Positions 1 through 12,150 of a stretch of 64,000 nt of DNA are shown here, in pieces. The notes beneath the pieces are model-generated. The model worked only from the letters and a program-made list of their open reading frames with translations. It had not been told where the DNA came from and did no database searches. This DNA comes from Trichobilharzia regenti. Its lineage: Eukaryota; Platyhelminthes; Trematoda; Strigeidida; Schistosomatidae. A program made the position numbers and the translations under genes. The stretch covers positions 29,751,379 to 29,815,378 of the forward strand of contig OX235263.1 of NCBI GenBank assembly GCA_944472135.2. Reading direction: 5' to 3'. Position 1 is the stretch's first letter. Each line of letters starts with the position of its first letter.

Positions 1-1065
1 TCTCATCTCTTGGTAGTTATATTCAGAAATTTTCTTATTGGGAGATATTACATCTAAAATCATTATGAACTGCTGAATTTATTATAGTTTTTTTCGACAC
101 GACAAAAGCATCTTGTTGATTCTTAAAAGCTGATGTAATCGTTTTACAATTTAATGAATGTGTTTTGAAAAGCAGCGTGTATATGTAAGAGTGAGTTCAG
201 GAGATATTATTGTACAATTTGAAAAATCCTAATCGTCGGTCTAACTGTTTCAGAGAACTGTCTGAAATGCTACACTGTAATTTGTCAGCTCATTTTAGGC
301 ATTATTTGTACTTTCAGCCTTTCTGATGATTCATACAGATGATTGAACTGGTTTCACCATAATAGCATACAAATTTCTTGTACAAACTGGTAAATTTTAG
401 CTGTGGCTAAATTTTGATTAACATTGCCTGGTAGAATGAATCCGTTTTAGTCTTACTAGAAATGTGAAGAGTGACTTTAAGCGTATTTAACCTAAGCTTG
501 AACTCAGTATATATCACTACAACCATTAAGTGACACAGAAGAGATATTTCCTTCGATAAACAAAAGCATTACGAAAAATATTATTCTTACTTACTTCTGA
601 CTTACATCCTTTAAAACTTGAGCCTCAATAACTCAGTAATAATGTCACAGACCACAGCAATGGATGGTGTAGGTGAGAGTCTTTCGGTGGGATATCAAAT
701 CGTAGGTGGTTAAAAATATATACCTTAGTGATAAGTGTCTGTGACTGTCTAATCTTTACACTTTTAGTAATTGATAATGCTTCTAATCAAAGCTTGTTTA
801 AATATTCGGTTACAGACATCTTGCCAATAAATCATTTAAAATTTACTCTTATATGACTGAATTTATAGAAGAAAACAAAAGAAAGTCAATTCATTAATTA
901 ATAATATCGCACAGAGTCAAATTATTTCAAGTTCTACGATATTCAGTACGCGTTTTTCATACTACGTAGATATTTCTTTGTTATCTGTATGTTTACACTG
1001 GATGGGAATTATAAAATTGTGTGTACAAATGAATGAAATTGTACAACCTTAATTTACTAGTTGTA
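1..1065. other. AT-rich DNA without recognised features
   Basis: No coding pattern, RNA gene or repeat shared with the rest of the window was seen. Confidence 0.6.
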
Positions 1066-1872
1066 ATTATTATTATTACTGTTTCCTTTAGTTCCTAGAT
1101 GAACATAGGGCTTTAGCCACACGTCTCCGTTGCGTTCTGTTCTCTGCCAACGTTTTCACTTGGCTCCACGTCTGACCCCACATCCTCTTGTCTCCTCTTC
1201 ACATGACCTCCTCCATGTCACCCTACCCTCGCACTGACGACCAACTCGCCGCCCACTTCCCTTTCGGGTTCCACTCGAGCGATGGCCTGAAGTGTCATGT
1301 CAACTGAAGACTTGTTTTCTCAGAGTATGGTCAATCCAACTCAATTTCTTCCTGCAGATTTGTTGCACAGTTGGTTCCTGCTGGGTTGGTTTGCTCATTC
1401 CCAGGGATTCCTGGCGGTGACTTTTTCTGCCTGGCCATCTGATCTTGAGTAGAACTGAGCAAAGACAGATGTTGATGAAGGTCTGGAGTTTGTTTGAAGT
1501 GCCCTTCGTGATGTCGTGCGGCGCCAAGTCTCTTATGCGTATAGTAAATAGCACTGACTTCACATTGGAGTTGAAAATCCGCATCTTATTTTCATTTTCA
1601 TGCTGAGTGCTGTTGAACTGCACAAGAACTTAAGCGAAATGAAAGCTTGTCTTGCTTTTCTGATGTTCGCTTTGATATCCTCATCAGTTCCGCCCGCCTC
1701 TAGTTGAAATGATGATTCGGAGGTCAGTAGGTAGAGGAGATTGCCTCTTTCAAATTGTTGCTGTTGGTGTTGGCCAGAAATCTTCATCACCTCTGTGTTC
1801 TCTATGCTCACCTGAAGTGAAGTTCTATCTTTGATGCTTCTTCTACCAACTTGTTGCTTTTGACTTGCAAGT
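1066..1872 (-). mobile_element. RTE-type LINE, 3' fragment (SR2-like)
   Basis: The minus strand encodes broken pieces of an RTE reverse-transcriptase C-terminus (GGTDEDIKANIRKARQAF; IRIFNSNVKSVL; QQICRKKLSWIDHTLRK) and ends in (AAT)n at 1066, the tandem-repeat 3' tail typical of RTE elements. Frameshifts are many. It meets an inverted copy at 1867-1873. Confidence 0.8.
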
Positions 1873-2718
1873 GAAAAGTGACAAGTTGGCAGAAGAAGCA
1901 TAAAACATAGGACCTCACTTCAGGTGAACATAGAAAAAACAGAATTGGTGGAGATTCCTGGCCAACACCAACAGCAACAACAACAACAACAGACAACAAT
2001 CAGCCAGCATAAATGGGAGAAATCTGAAAGAAGCAACCTCCTCCAAATACCTACCTGGGCGACATCGTTTCATCTACAGGCCAGCGGAACTGACGAGGAT
2101 ATCAAAGCCAGAATCAGAAAAGCAAGACAAGCTTTCATTACGCTTAAGTCTGTGTGGAGGTCAACACTCAGCACTCAGCATCAAAAATAACATCCATCCG
2201 GATTTTCAACTCCAATATGAAGTCAGTCAGTGCTACTCACTGTACGGATCAGAGACTTGGCCAGCGCGTCATAAAGAGCATCTCAAACAAACTTCAGACC
2301 TTCGTTAACAGTTGTCTTCGCTCATTACTTCGCTCAAGATCAGATGGCCAGCCAGAAAAGATCAGAAACAGGGAGGAATCTCTGGCAATGAGCGAACCAA
2401 CACAGCAGGAACCGATTGTGAAACAAATAGGCAGGAAGAAATGGAGATGGATTGGCTGGCCATACGCTGAGGAAACCATCAAGTGAGTGACATCACTAGG
2501 CAAGCCATCGCTCGAGTGGAACCCGTCGGAAAGGGAAGCGGGCGGCGAGTTGGTCGTCAGTGTGAGGGTAGGGTGACTTGGAGGAGGTGATGTGAGGAGG
2601 AGATGAAAGCATGTGGGCAGACTTGGAGCGGGTTGGAAAAGTTGGCAGAAAACCGAAGGCAATGGAGATGCGCAGCTGAAGCCCTATGTTCCTCTAGAAA
2701 TTAAAGGATATAATAATA
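1867..2718 (+). mobile_element. RTE-type LINE, 3' fragment, inverted partner
   Basis: Reads VNIEKTELVEIPG, then GTDEDIKARIRKARQAFITLKSVWRS, then KQIGRKKWRWIG in shifting frames. It ends GCCCTATGTTCCTCTAG with a TAATAATAG tail. It abuts the 1066-1872 copy head to head at the palindrome CTTGCAAG. Confidence 0.8.
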
Positions 2719-2724
2719 GTAATC

Positions 2725-2785
2725 TCCCAGTTTTTGAGAAATCAGACAAATATCACCGGCGAAGTCTAGATCCTCCAAGTTTTTT
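2725..2785 (-). mobile_element. Short RTE fragment
   Basis: Matches the segment at 26052-26111 of the larger minus-strand RTE copy (GAGAAATCAGACA...CCTCCAAGTTT). It directly follows the tail of the plus-strand copy. Confidence 0.6.
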
Positions 2786-4197
2786 GCATCCGCTGCCTGT
2801 CTATCGTATTATCTAGCCTACCCCAATCAGGAAAATCTTTGGAGATAGTAACTTACTAATTAATGTACAATAAAATTATAATGATTTTATTATAGTCACC
2901 ATCATTCTTAAACATATCATACATACATACATACTTGTACATAAAATGTGTATGTGCGTGTGTGTGTCTAAGTTTCGGCCTTTGGTCTCTTCATTCTTTT
3001 GTTTCATACTGGACGATGCTTTTTTTGCATGAGAAATATTGTTTAATTGTTCTTCTCAACTAAGCCTTTATCCACATCTATGTGAATACGAATATGTATA
3101 TTAATCAATCACTTTCACAGTATCACAGTGTTTAGTATCCATCATTATCCATATCCACCAGTATGATAATCAAGGTATCCTAAGTCTGTGATGTTTCTCC
3201 TCTTTATATATACATGTGTGTGTGAGTGTGTATGTGTGTATTTATGCATATACACGTATAAATAAAAGATAAAGTTTTTGTTTTATTACTGTAAGAAATC
3301 ATATGAACAAAAGAACAAACAACAAAAACAAAAATTTTTAATTCAACAGTCAATTAGGAACGGAAACACCATCATCTTTCATTTCCTGTTCTCATCATCA
3401 TTTCACTTCTTAACAGACAATAAACGGATAGATAGATGGATAGGCATGCACAATATGAACGAGACATTTACACTGGACAAAAACTGCAAAATGGGACTAT
3501 TCAAGACTATCCTAAAAATCATTTTATTTAATGTGGAAAAAATGAAGAATTATATTTAGTATAATAATAATAATGATAATTCTCCTAACCTCCTATAAAC
3601 TTTGCGAGGGTTGGAGTGGGGTGGGGGCTAGAGTTGTGGAAAGATGGGATGGAATTAAAGGGATGTATGTGAAAAAACAAATACAATATGATTAGCATTA
3701 TTAATCTTTCCAATACACCTCTTTTCAACACATCTCCTTTAGTTGTCACGGCAACACGATGTTGATAATAATAATAATAATAATAGTGATATTATTAACG
3801 GTATTTTTGTCACCTCTATTAAATACTTTGTTCCTATTCTTATGCCTTTTATGCCTAACTTACCAAAAAAAAAACTTAATGTCTCAGGACTAGTGTTTAT
3901 TTACGCATCTTTTCAGTATAATAAGTGTTTACAAAGAGTGACTGATTTTATTGTAGCAGGAGTGGGAATATTATAGTAGTAGGAGTGAAAATATTCCAGT
4001 GTCCACAAAAATGTTAGATGGAACGTCAATACTAATGGTCGAATTGACTAATTTATTGAAATCTTAAATTGTTTCGACACACACACACAAGCCTTCATTA
4101 ACATAGTTATAACAAATACTGGATAAAGATATAAAGAAAATTTTGAATACACATATGAATTAAGCACCATAAGACAGTCACTAACACGAACTATTAA
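2786..4197. other. AT-rich DNA with simple repeats
   Basis: Short CATA, TGTG and TAA runs only. The open frames here have composition like random AT-rich DNA. Confidence 0.6.
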
Positions 4198-5365
4198 AAT
4201 TAAAACAATTAGTCCCTTTGATAAATTTGAATACGGCATTAAGAAGACAAATTTCGCGAGATGATATCATTTCGTAGTTTCTTTACAACCGCTTTACAAC
4301 TAACATGGTTGGTTAACAATGATAAAATAAAGATCATGACAATTACTCAGTTAAATAAGAAACAAAAGTACATACTAATGACCAATCATATTCAGATAGG
4401 TCAGGTAGTCAGTTCATGGCAGGGGAAGATTGAAGTCTATTGATTTTTGTACACACAGTTTAGGCTGTATGTGATTAATCCCCCAAAGTGCTTCCATCAC
4501 CTTCAATAACCTTGAATTAGAGTTATGTGAAATAATTGTGAGTCATTAAAAGTGATTTTGTGACCAGACATTAATAAGTGTTTTGCAATGGATGATGCTG
4601 GATTTCTACTAAGATTAATCGCGTTAGGATTTTCGATATGATTTACTAGCCATTTTGGAATATGTTCTTTCGACGACATTGGAACATTCTGTTACTTCTA
4701 CCTATATAAGTGTCACCGCAGCTGCAGGTTAACTTGTGGATACAGTTTGAAGTAGTCCACAGAATTTCGTCCTTTAATCGTAGGTACAGGGGTCGAAAAT
4801 GTTCGGCAAGTGAGAAAAAGAGATGCGGCGTAGAATGTGCGTTTGATGGCTGACCGAAGTCTTTGAGCTGTCAACTGCATAATCTGGTCACCCTTGAATG
4901 GTAGATTAATAAAGATGGCTTTCTTTGGTACAGAAGCTTTCTTTTCAAGATGTGGTCTATCCTTACCGTGACAGTTGATGAAGTTTTCTGGATAACGATT
5001 GGCTAGTAAAACTGAATGTATATGTCATTAGCATGTACTTTTGTTTTTATTTAACTGAGTAATTTTCATGAACTTTATTTTATCATTGTTAACCAACTAA
5101 GTTAGTTGTAAAGCGGTTGTAAAGAAACTACGAAATGATATCATCTCGCGAAATTTGTCTTCTTAATGCCGTATTCAAATTTATCAAAGGGACTAATTGT
5201 TTTAATATTAAGATAGGTCATGTAGTCCAGGGTAGGCGAAGATTGAAGTCTATTAATCTTTGTATACACAGTCCAGGCTGTATGTGATTAATCCAAAGTG
5301 CTTCCATCACCTTCAATAACCAGCCTTGAATTAGAGTTATGTGAAATAATTATGAAACAACGGCC
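4198..5365. repeat. Large fold-back with an added direct repeat
   Basis: 4198-4384 and 5024-5206 are inverted repeats of each other (~90% by eye). The DNA just right of each arm (4393-4545 and 5209-5362) is a direct repeat. The ~480 bp in between is unique here. No open frame or transposase remnant was recognised. Confidence 0.7.
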
Positions 5366-5744
5366 AATATAACTCTCTCCACTACAAGCGCAGTTGAATT
5401 GGTAGATACAATTTGAAGTAGCTAGCCTAGGTACTTCATCTTCCAGTCGAGGTAGCACTATCGGTCGTGTAGAGAATGAGACATGTAGTTCTTTAAACTG
5501 ATTTTCTTAATTTCTTCGTAATTATCTCACTTGGTATATCACCCTTGAATTGTATTCGTATATAAAGTGGCTTCTTGTTTACAGATAGTGATCTTATTTT
5601 GATTCAGTTTATTTTTTATCACGAATTATTTTGTCTGTGGCAATAAGAAGGTTCAAATGAAGCTGTAAAATGTTGTCATTGACTGTGGAATTTCATCATA
5701 CTGATCCAGAGTCCTTGGTGTTTGAGAGTTTGAATAAATTAATA

Positions 5745-6060
5745 CAAGTTTGATTACAAGCTAACTTCAGTTAGATGACCACTGAAAACCAAAGAGAGCT
5801 GTACAGTTGTTTCGTCCTATTTTTGGACTCCTCAGATGTACATATCCATAACCACGTCAGTGATGAAATTTAAAACTTCCAGGTTACGAGGCGAGCTCAT
5901 TGACAAATCAGCCGTTGAGATGGAAACCAATGGTCCGTCAATTCTAACTTCTGATAACTTGCGTCATATAGCATGATCGCCAATCGATATCACTGGTGAG
6001 TGTTTTTTCTTACATCCAACTTGATAGGCCGGTTTGGTCATGATTTGAAATCAACCAAAT
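5745..6060 (-). mobile_element. Hammerhead-bearing tRNA SINE, family B
   Basis: The minus strand has the family leader, a worn tRNA-like head, then CTGAGGA-GTCC-loop-GGAC-GAAA (5797-5845) and the tail CTAACTGAAGTTAGC-like end. The core pieces are in place but stem I is poor. Confidence 0.6.
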
Positions 6061-7867
6061 CCTTGCAAAAGAACACCTGAAAATTTAGCGCGAAGCTGAC
6101 TAATTTCTTTTAATTTAGTTATTTCTATATGTCACCAAAATTAATCTGTTTTTTTGCCTGTTACACTGAAAACATATTTGATATACTTAGATAAACCCTA
6201 CAGGATTTCAACTGTATCGATTATCATTCACTAAAGGAATGATTTATGCAGTTTAATAAGTAACACTATTTAAGACTATTATAGTAGTAGTAGTATATCA
6301 TATCAGTCAAAATGGAATCTGTCATGTGGATAAGGTACTTTTTTTTCACAAATAATAAGTTCATGAATAGAATTTTCTGTTGCCTTACACTTTCGTTAGT
6401 AGTAATCACTCAAAGACAGACAACATATTCTTTGTTAGAACTAGACTACTTGGAACAGACTTTCATGTATCAGGTATCGAGCGACAAAATATTGTGTAAG
6501 GGTCGACTATACTACTCATTTTCTAGGCTGAAGTAAGTGGTACAGGATTCGGAATCATGACCCATCCAGTGGAAGTCAAGTGTTTAAACTTATTCGTCAT
6601 ATTTCTACAACTATATATTTGTATAATAATAATAATCTAATAACAACTCACATAACTCTATGGAGTTAAGTCAGTTGATGGATGCACATTCAATTTAATC
6701 CAGTCACTGTTCAGCTATAAAAAAAAAACTTATAATTCCGTGACAAAGAGAATTCGTCATGGGTGTAATGAATCATTTAACCTTACTACTAAATGGTGAA
6801 ATAGAAAAATTATCGAAAGTGTGAATAGAAGCAGGGAAAACACGAGAAAAAATACGCGTGTCAAACAACAGTCAGATGACTTAAGCTGAATGAACTAATC
6901 ACAGTTCCATTCGAATATCACTACAAACTTTAAAACCACTTGTCTACTGATAAAAAAAAGGATAACCGTATTTGAATAACTTATGTCTCAATTTGTTACA
7001 GTTATACAATAAAAATAACATGTACCAAATGGAACACACTTAACTTGAAAGTGAAATTAACTTTTGAAAAGGAAGATATAACTCTGCTGTCTACTTATTT
7101 ATGTTGACATTATTATGGTAAAAGAACTCAATGTTAAGAAATAGATTCAACACTCTTTCCATCAGTGCTGTTTTTAACCAGACTAATGGATGTCAATGAC
7201 ACTTTTATTTACAGAAATACCAATAACGGTTCAAGTGAAACTGCTTCTGGTATTAAGCACGTATACCTGATTTGAAAAAAAAAATATTTAGAAAGTATTC
7301 CCTCACAGAGTAAATAATGTTAAATTATTTTCAACTAAATAGATTTGAAATCTCGAGTGAAAAGGAAGAATGGTTACGTCATTTTTGTTTACTCACTCAG
7401 TCGAGTTTACAAATGAAGTCTAATTCATAAGAAATAGATCTTGATCAGTTTAAGCGCTTATTCTCTTCATCGCCTCAGCTCATGACTTTTACATTTTCAT
7501 TGTGAACTCAGAATTTATTAGTCAAGGTGATTTCGCTAGTGATCAAGTGAATTTATTATTTCCTTGGAAGACATTTAAGATTGCATGGAGTGATGATGAG
7601 AGGTACCAGTAGTTCAATTGATTTTTTCGGAGACTTGTGAAGGCGAAGAAAATCACTTTAAGAGAAAATATTTTTCAAAAGAATAGATACTGAACAAAGA
7701 GTACTCTTTTCGATAACCTCTGCATCATCAGGCTCTACAGCTATATATACATTATAGTGGATGAATGAATTAGTGTTATGAACAACATTAATGTCATTTA
7801 AATAACATCAAATCAATAATATTGATCGATTACAGCTCAGTAGCATCAACATAAAATTTCATTTTTT
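6061..7867. other. AT-rich DNA without recognised features
   Basis: Nothing beyond short TAA/TAG runs near 6280 and 6630 was found. Confidence 0.6.
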
Positions 7868-8055
7868 CATTTTTGATTACAGCTTGATTCCACACTGTAT
7901 TTTTGGTACAAGTATGGAATTTTCAGCATGGATATCGGTAGCCCAAATTTTGTAGGCCGACCATAGATATCAGGTGTGCGTTGGCAGGGGATTGAACCTT
8001 GGACCATGTGCATGGTCGGTGAGAGTTCTAACCACTGTGCTACCGACGCACGGGT
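7868..8055 (-). mobile_element. tRNA-derived SINE, family C
   Basis: Reverse-oriented copy: head GCGTCGGTAGCACAGTGG at 8053, B box GGTTCAATCCCC, tail GTAATCAAAAATG at 7868. Confidence 0.75.
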
Positions 8056-8225
8056 TATAAAACTACCAGAGAATATCAACTGAACAAGAATTATGGTATA
8101 ATTAAATCAGTGTGTTTGAATTACTCAGCCAAAGTTGGCAAGACAAACAAGTAATTATTGAAATCAAACTTCCTTGATTTAAACAGTTAATTAATCATTT
8201 CATTTTTTTTCCAATTTCATCCTTT

Positions 8226-8385
8226 ATTATTATTATATCCTTTAATTCCTAGAGGAACATAGGGCTTCAGCTGCGCACCTCCATTGCCTTCTGTTTTCTG
8301 CCAACTTTTTCACTCCGCTCCAAGTCTGCGCATATGCTTTCATCTCCTCTTCACATGACCTCCTCCAAGTCACCCTTGGAGTCAT
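8226..8385 (-). mobile_element. RTE-type LINE, extreme 3' end
   Basis: About 160 bp matching the last part of the RTE copies at 18164 and 25200, with the (AAT)n tail on its left. Severely 5'-truncated, as LINE insertions usually are. Confidence 0.75.
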
Positions 8386-8946
8386 CATTATTTTCAAAGT
8401 TATGGTTAAATATTCAAATATTCAAAATTTGTGGATTCATTTAACTTCAGGGTAAGTATCATAACTAATAAATGTCGATTAGTGGATCATTGATAATCAA
8501 GAAGCATGGAATAGGTGTCCCAACCTACGATGAGTGTCACCAACAGAGCATATTCATAACCTTATTAGGGACTGAACCCAAGAGTTGCAGATCAAGACAG
8601 AGCTCGTTAACACTCAGCTGCTAGGTCGAAATTAAATGGTTCATTATTTTTAACTTCTATTAATTCGTAATACACTGCTAATAACAGTTTTCCACGGAAA
8701 ACTTGTAATGATAGAGAGGAATGTACTGTCAAAATTTTTTTTCTTATGTGTGATTCTGATATGTATCCACATATATATGTATATATGTGTGTGTATGGTG
8801 ATCTCTCTGTTTGCTCGCTTAGTCTGTGACCATTTCACTTTGATGAACCTGTCTTCTTTAACAATGTATATTCCCCTTATATTATATATAATATGAGTGT
8901 TTGTTGACAGTCCGTCGCTTGGTGACATATATCCATATATGGTGGT

Positions 8947-9225
8947 TGTTGACATGTCTGCTATATTTTGCTATGTATATATGGATCGATACTCCATTAT
9001 AATTAGCCATTCATGTTAAGACTGTCTATTGATTTGTTCACACATTTGTCTGGACATTCGTATATATTTCGCTCACACAATCTTGTGTGACTACACTCTT
9101 TGGTGTGATACCACTTATTGCTTCTCCTTGTGTTTGGAAAATAGAAGTATCATCACAAACCTAGTGGTCTTCTGATTTCCGCCTTCTTGCGTCAGGACTA
9201 TTAAATTCTCGACCAGTACATAACA
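8947..9225 (+). mobile_element. Probable LTR of a decayed LTR retrotransposon
   Basis: Starts TGTTGACATG and ends ACATAACA, followed within five bases by TTGGCGACGAGAAC, which has the form of a Gypsy primer-binding site. No coding remains were found after it, so it may be a 5' LTR with a short leader left. Only one copy is in view, so the bounds are tentative. Confidence 0.45.
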
Positions 9226-9639
9226 ATAATTTGGCGACGAGAACATAACAGATTCTGTTTATCTAAGTAATGAAATGCTGAAAATTTTACTTCACTTGAT
9301 TACAATACCACGTCAGCTGCAAATTACACAGTTCGCCTAGACAGCTAGGCAGAACTCTGTATACTAAACCTGTACAGTTACACTGTTGATGAGCTTAACA
9401 ACAAACGAATAGAACGATGCTTAGGTCGTTTACATCTAACTAGTGCTCACGACTATTCAACGTCAGTAGTTTCCAACTATCCATATTAGATAGAAGTATA
9501 CCCTTCATACTGACTGACTTAGTATCTCTCTGGTCTAATGTGTCAGTAGTAACTGACGGATCACCATGTGGTGCAAGTAATCATTCAGGGTCGGTAACGT
9601 GATCACTACGTTAAGCAACACAATATCGCTTCTATCTGG

Positions 9640-10780
9640 AACATCTTCTGTTCTGTATCAGTAACCCTATGGCCGTGAAGGGAGTGTCGAGAAATTACGT
9701 CATACTAATCAGGGAAATCTACTCAGAATCACGAAGCTACATAAGAGCTTATAAAGAGTTGTCATCTGAAGTGATGACAACCGGTGATTTCTGTCAGAGA
9801 TGCCCATTGTCCTCACTTCTGTTTAATTTCATCATAGATTTACACACTAATGGACTTAACCCTAACTGACTTCAGAGACTCAGAGATTGACTGGTTACCA
9901 TCAGAGAATAATCACGTTGACCTAGAATATGCAGATGATATAGTCCTTCTAGGTGAAGACGCTGGAAAAATCCATCAGAGTCTTCTGAACACCTTGAGCT
10001 GCAATCTTTGAATAATTTGTAAGTGACTCACTCCCGCCAAGTCTAAGATGATGCTACAGGAATGGACTACATCAACTCCTAGCTGGTTTGAAGATGGTTA
10101 GTATAGTGGTACAATGTGCAGACAACTTCACTTATTTGGAACGTTGCATCAACCCCAACGCCAGAGGGTTGATTGGTGACGAAATTTCAGCACGGATACA
10201 GAAGGCTCATTTGGCATATGCCAACTTCAGCCATTGATATAAGAATAAAACTTGTGCACTGTGGTAGAGTGTAATTCCATTATGGGTAAATTATGTTTTG
10301 ATAAAGTCTCACAGTGTTATACAGTAATGTTTACTGATGACGTTTCGAGCACAATAATCATATCATACCCTTGATATGATTGTGAGCAATAAATTGTGCT
10401 CGAAACGTCATCAGTAAACATTACTGTGTAACACTGTGAGACTTTATCAAAACAAAATTTACCCATGATGGAGTTACAACTTCAGTCATCTCTGGCGTAG
10501 ACGGGATATTTGGTTATTAACCAAAGGATATGTGTACTGCTCAGTAGTTGGCTCCATCCTCCTTTATGACTGTGAGACATGAAAGTGGAAGATACGAAAG
10601 GATCAGGTAGTTGTCTTTGATCACAGGCGCCTGCATTCTATCTCTCCTGTTAGGTAGTATTATTACTGGATATTATTGGAGACAGGTGCAGTGTGAGGTA
10701 AGGAGGGAAAATTAATCGACGAGGTTGTGAAGCTAGTACATGAGTTACGGATTCATGCCTAGCCATTGCCTTCCTCGACA
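9640..10780 (+). pseudogene. RTE-like LINE reverse transcriptase, decayed and interrupted
   Basis: Frame-shifting fragments of RT: GDFCQRCPLSSLLFNFIIDL (fingers/palm), then LEYADDIVLLGEDAGKIHQSL with the YADD catalytic box (~9925), then DEISARIQKAHLAYANF (~10170). After a 243-bp insertion the thumb region resumes at 10490 (HLWRRRDIWLL... with CETWKWK). A different subfamily from the SR2-like pieces elsewhere in the window. Confidence 0.75.
10235..10477. mobile_element. Fold-back insertion inside the LINE relic
   Basis: Two ~84-bp arms (10272-10355 and 10393-10477) are near-perfect reverse complements around a ~37-bp centre. The insertion is flanked by a 12-bp duplication AACTTCAG[C/T]CAT (10223-10234 and 10478-10489). 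The first ~35 bp (AGAATAAAACTTGTGCACTG...) recur at 19597-19640. Confidence 0.7.
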
Positions 10781-11261
10781 GTGAGCAATGTTAGCTGATA
10801 CAGGATCAGTGCAGAAAACAATTACTACAGGTCAAACTAAAAAAGGCCATCAGTCCATTAAATCTTTAACGGTTAGTGTGAGCCACATAAGGAAGTTTAG
10901 ACTGTCTGGTCGGTGTCGTCAGAATTCGAAGAACCAGTGACTGGAAATAATTGGTGATATGGCTCAAAACTGTTCTCAATGGCTGACGCAGATGCATTCA
11001 CACTCAGTAATCTCCCGTATCAATTAAATCATCATGATTTCCCATGTTACTATTCTCTCTCCCTAAGATTTATGCTTATTATCTTCCTCTGAATCTCTTT
11101 TCCCTGTTTGTCTTCTTTTGTGTGCTATATGAAGTGTAACAACTCGAAATGCTGTACTTCTGTGCAAAGCTCTATGTTGAAACCAGTCAATTAGTCATCA
11201 ATTATTAACAATCACACTATATCAATTAATTTGTGAATTGAAAAGCCTAAATTATTGAATT

Positions 11262-11550
11262 GAATTTTTGATTTTCCCGTCGATTGATTGGACCGAAGTG
11301 CTCGGTCTCAGGTTGACATGTCGGCTTCTTGTTGCAGATGCTTCGACGATGTGCGGGCATTTAGTTAGTATACAATTGGTGGATGGTGGCTAGCAGTGGA
11401 ATCCAGGATGCGCATTTCGTCCCATTTGGGACTCGTCAGCTGGATGTACCCGCATTTCTCAGTGAGAGATGATGTTCCCACCGGGGCTCGAACCCAGTGC
11501 CCATAGTTTCAAACGCCAAAGCGTTATCCACTAGACCACTTGGGCCACGA
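11262..11550 (-). mobile_element. Sm-alpha-like SINE: tRNA-derived head plus hammerhead ribozyme (family A)
   Basis: On the minus strand a tRNA-like head has an A box (GTGGTCTAGTGG, ~11538-11527) and a B box (GGGTTCGAGCCC, ~11496-11485). A hammerhead domain and a tail ending in AAAATCAAAAATTC follow. This is the layout of the Pol III-transcribed Sm-alpha family of schistosomes. It lies just downstream of the EMX gene. Confidence 0.85.
11398..11451 (-). ncRNA. Hammerhead ribozyme of the Sm-alpha-like SINE
   Basis: In order on the minus strand: stem I ACATCCAG, core CTGACGA, stem II GTCC...GGAC, core GAAA, a tiny stem III TGCGCA, AUC cleavage triplet, stem I return CTGGATT. All core bases of a type I hammerhead are present, so self-cleavage is plausible. 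Confidence 0.85.
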
Positions 11551-12150
11551 AAAGCCTAAAGCCTAAGCCGCCCTGTTCAAAGTCTCATCAAAGAAGAAAT
11601 TGAGATACTTAGATGATTGAAAAACACTAGTAATCGAAAAGTAGTTGAAATTCAACGACTCTGTCATACAGGCTAAGGGGTTAAAAAAAAAATTCTAACA
11701 ATCAGAAAGTTTCTATGACATAACTGCTTAGGAAAAAGTATATATTAACTAATCGATTGAATTCTGTGCTGATGTTTCTTTCAAACATGACAGTGATGAT
11801 AATAATAATAGTAATAAAAGTGTACAGATTAAAGTTTATACAAAATGATATGATTTAAACTCATTGATACAATGAATTTTGTCTACTAACGATTGAATAT
11901 GTTGAGACAGGTAACCAATTTTGCATCAAAATGTCTTCATGTGATGACCTATCCCGAGCTTGTTTCCTTTCTGTCATAGTTCTGGAAAGCGAGAAGAATG
12001 TCATTTATGATCTGAAGTCAATATAATTCACTATATCTAGACGCGGAATGGTTAAATTACACAGATACACAAATCAAAGGAAGTTAATTAGTATAAAGAC
12101 AAAAAAATTAGGAAATTAGATAAACCAAACTATTCACTTCTCAAAGGTTT

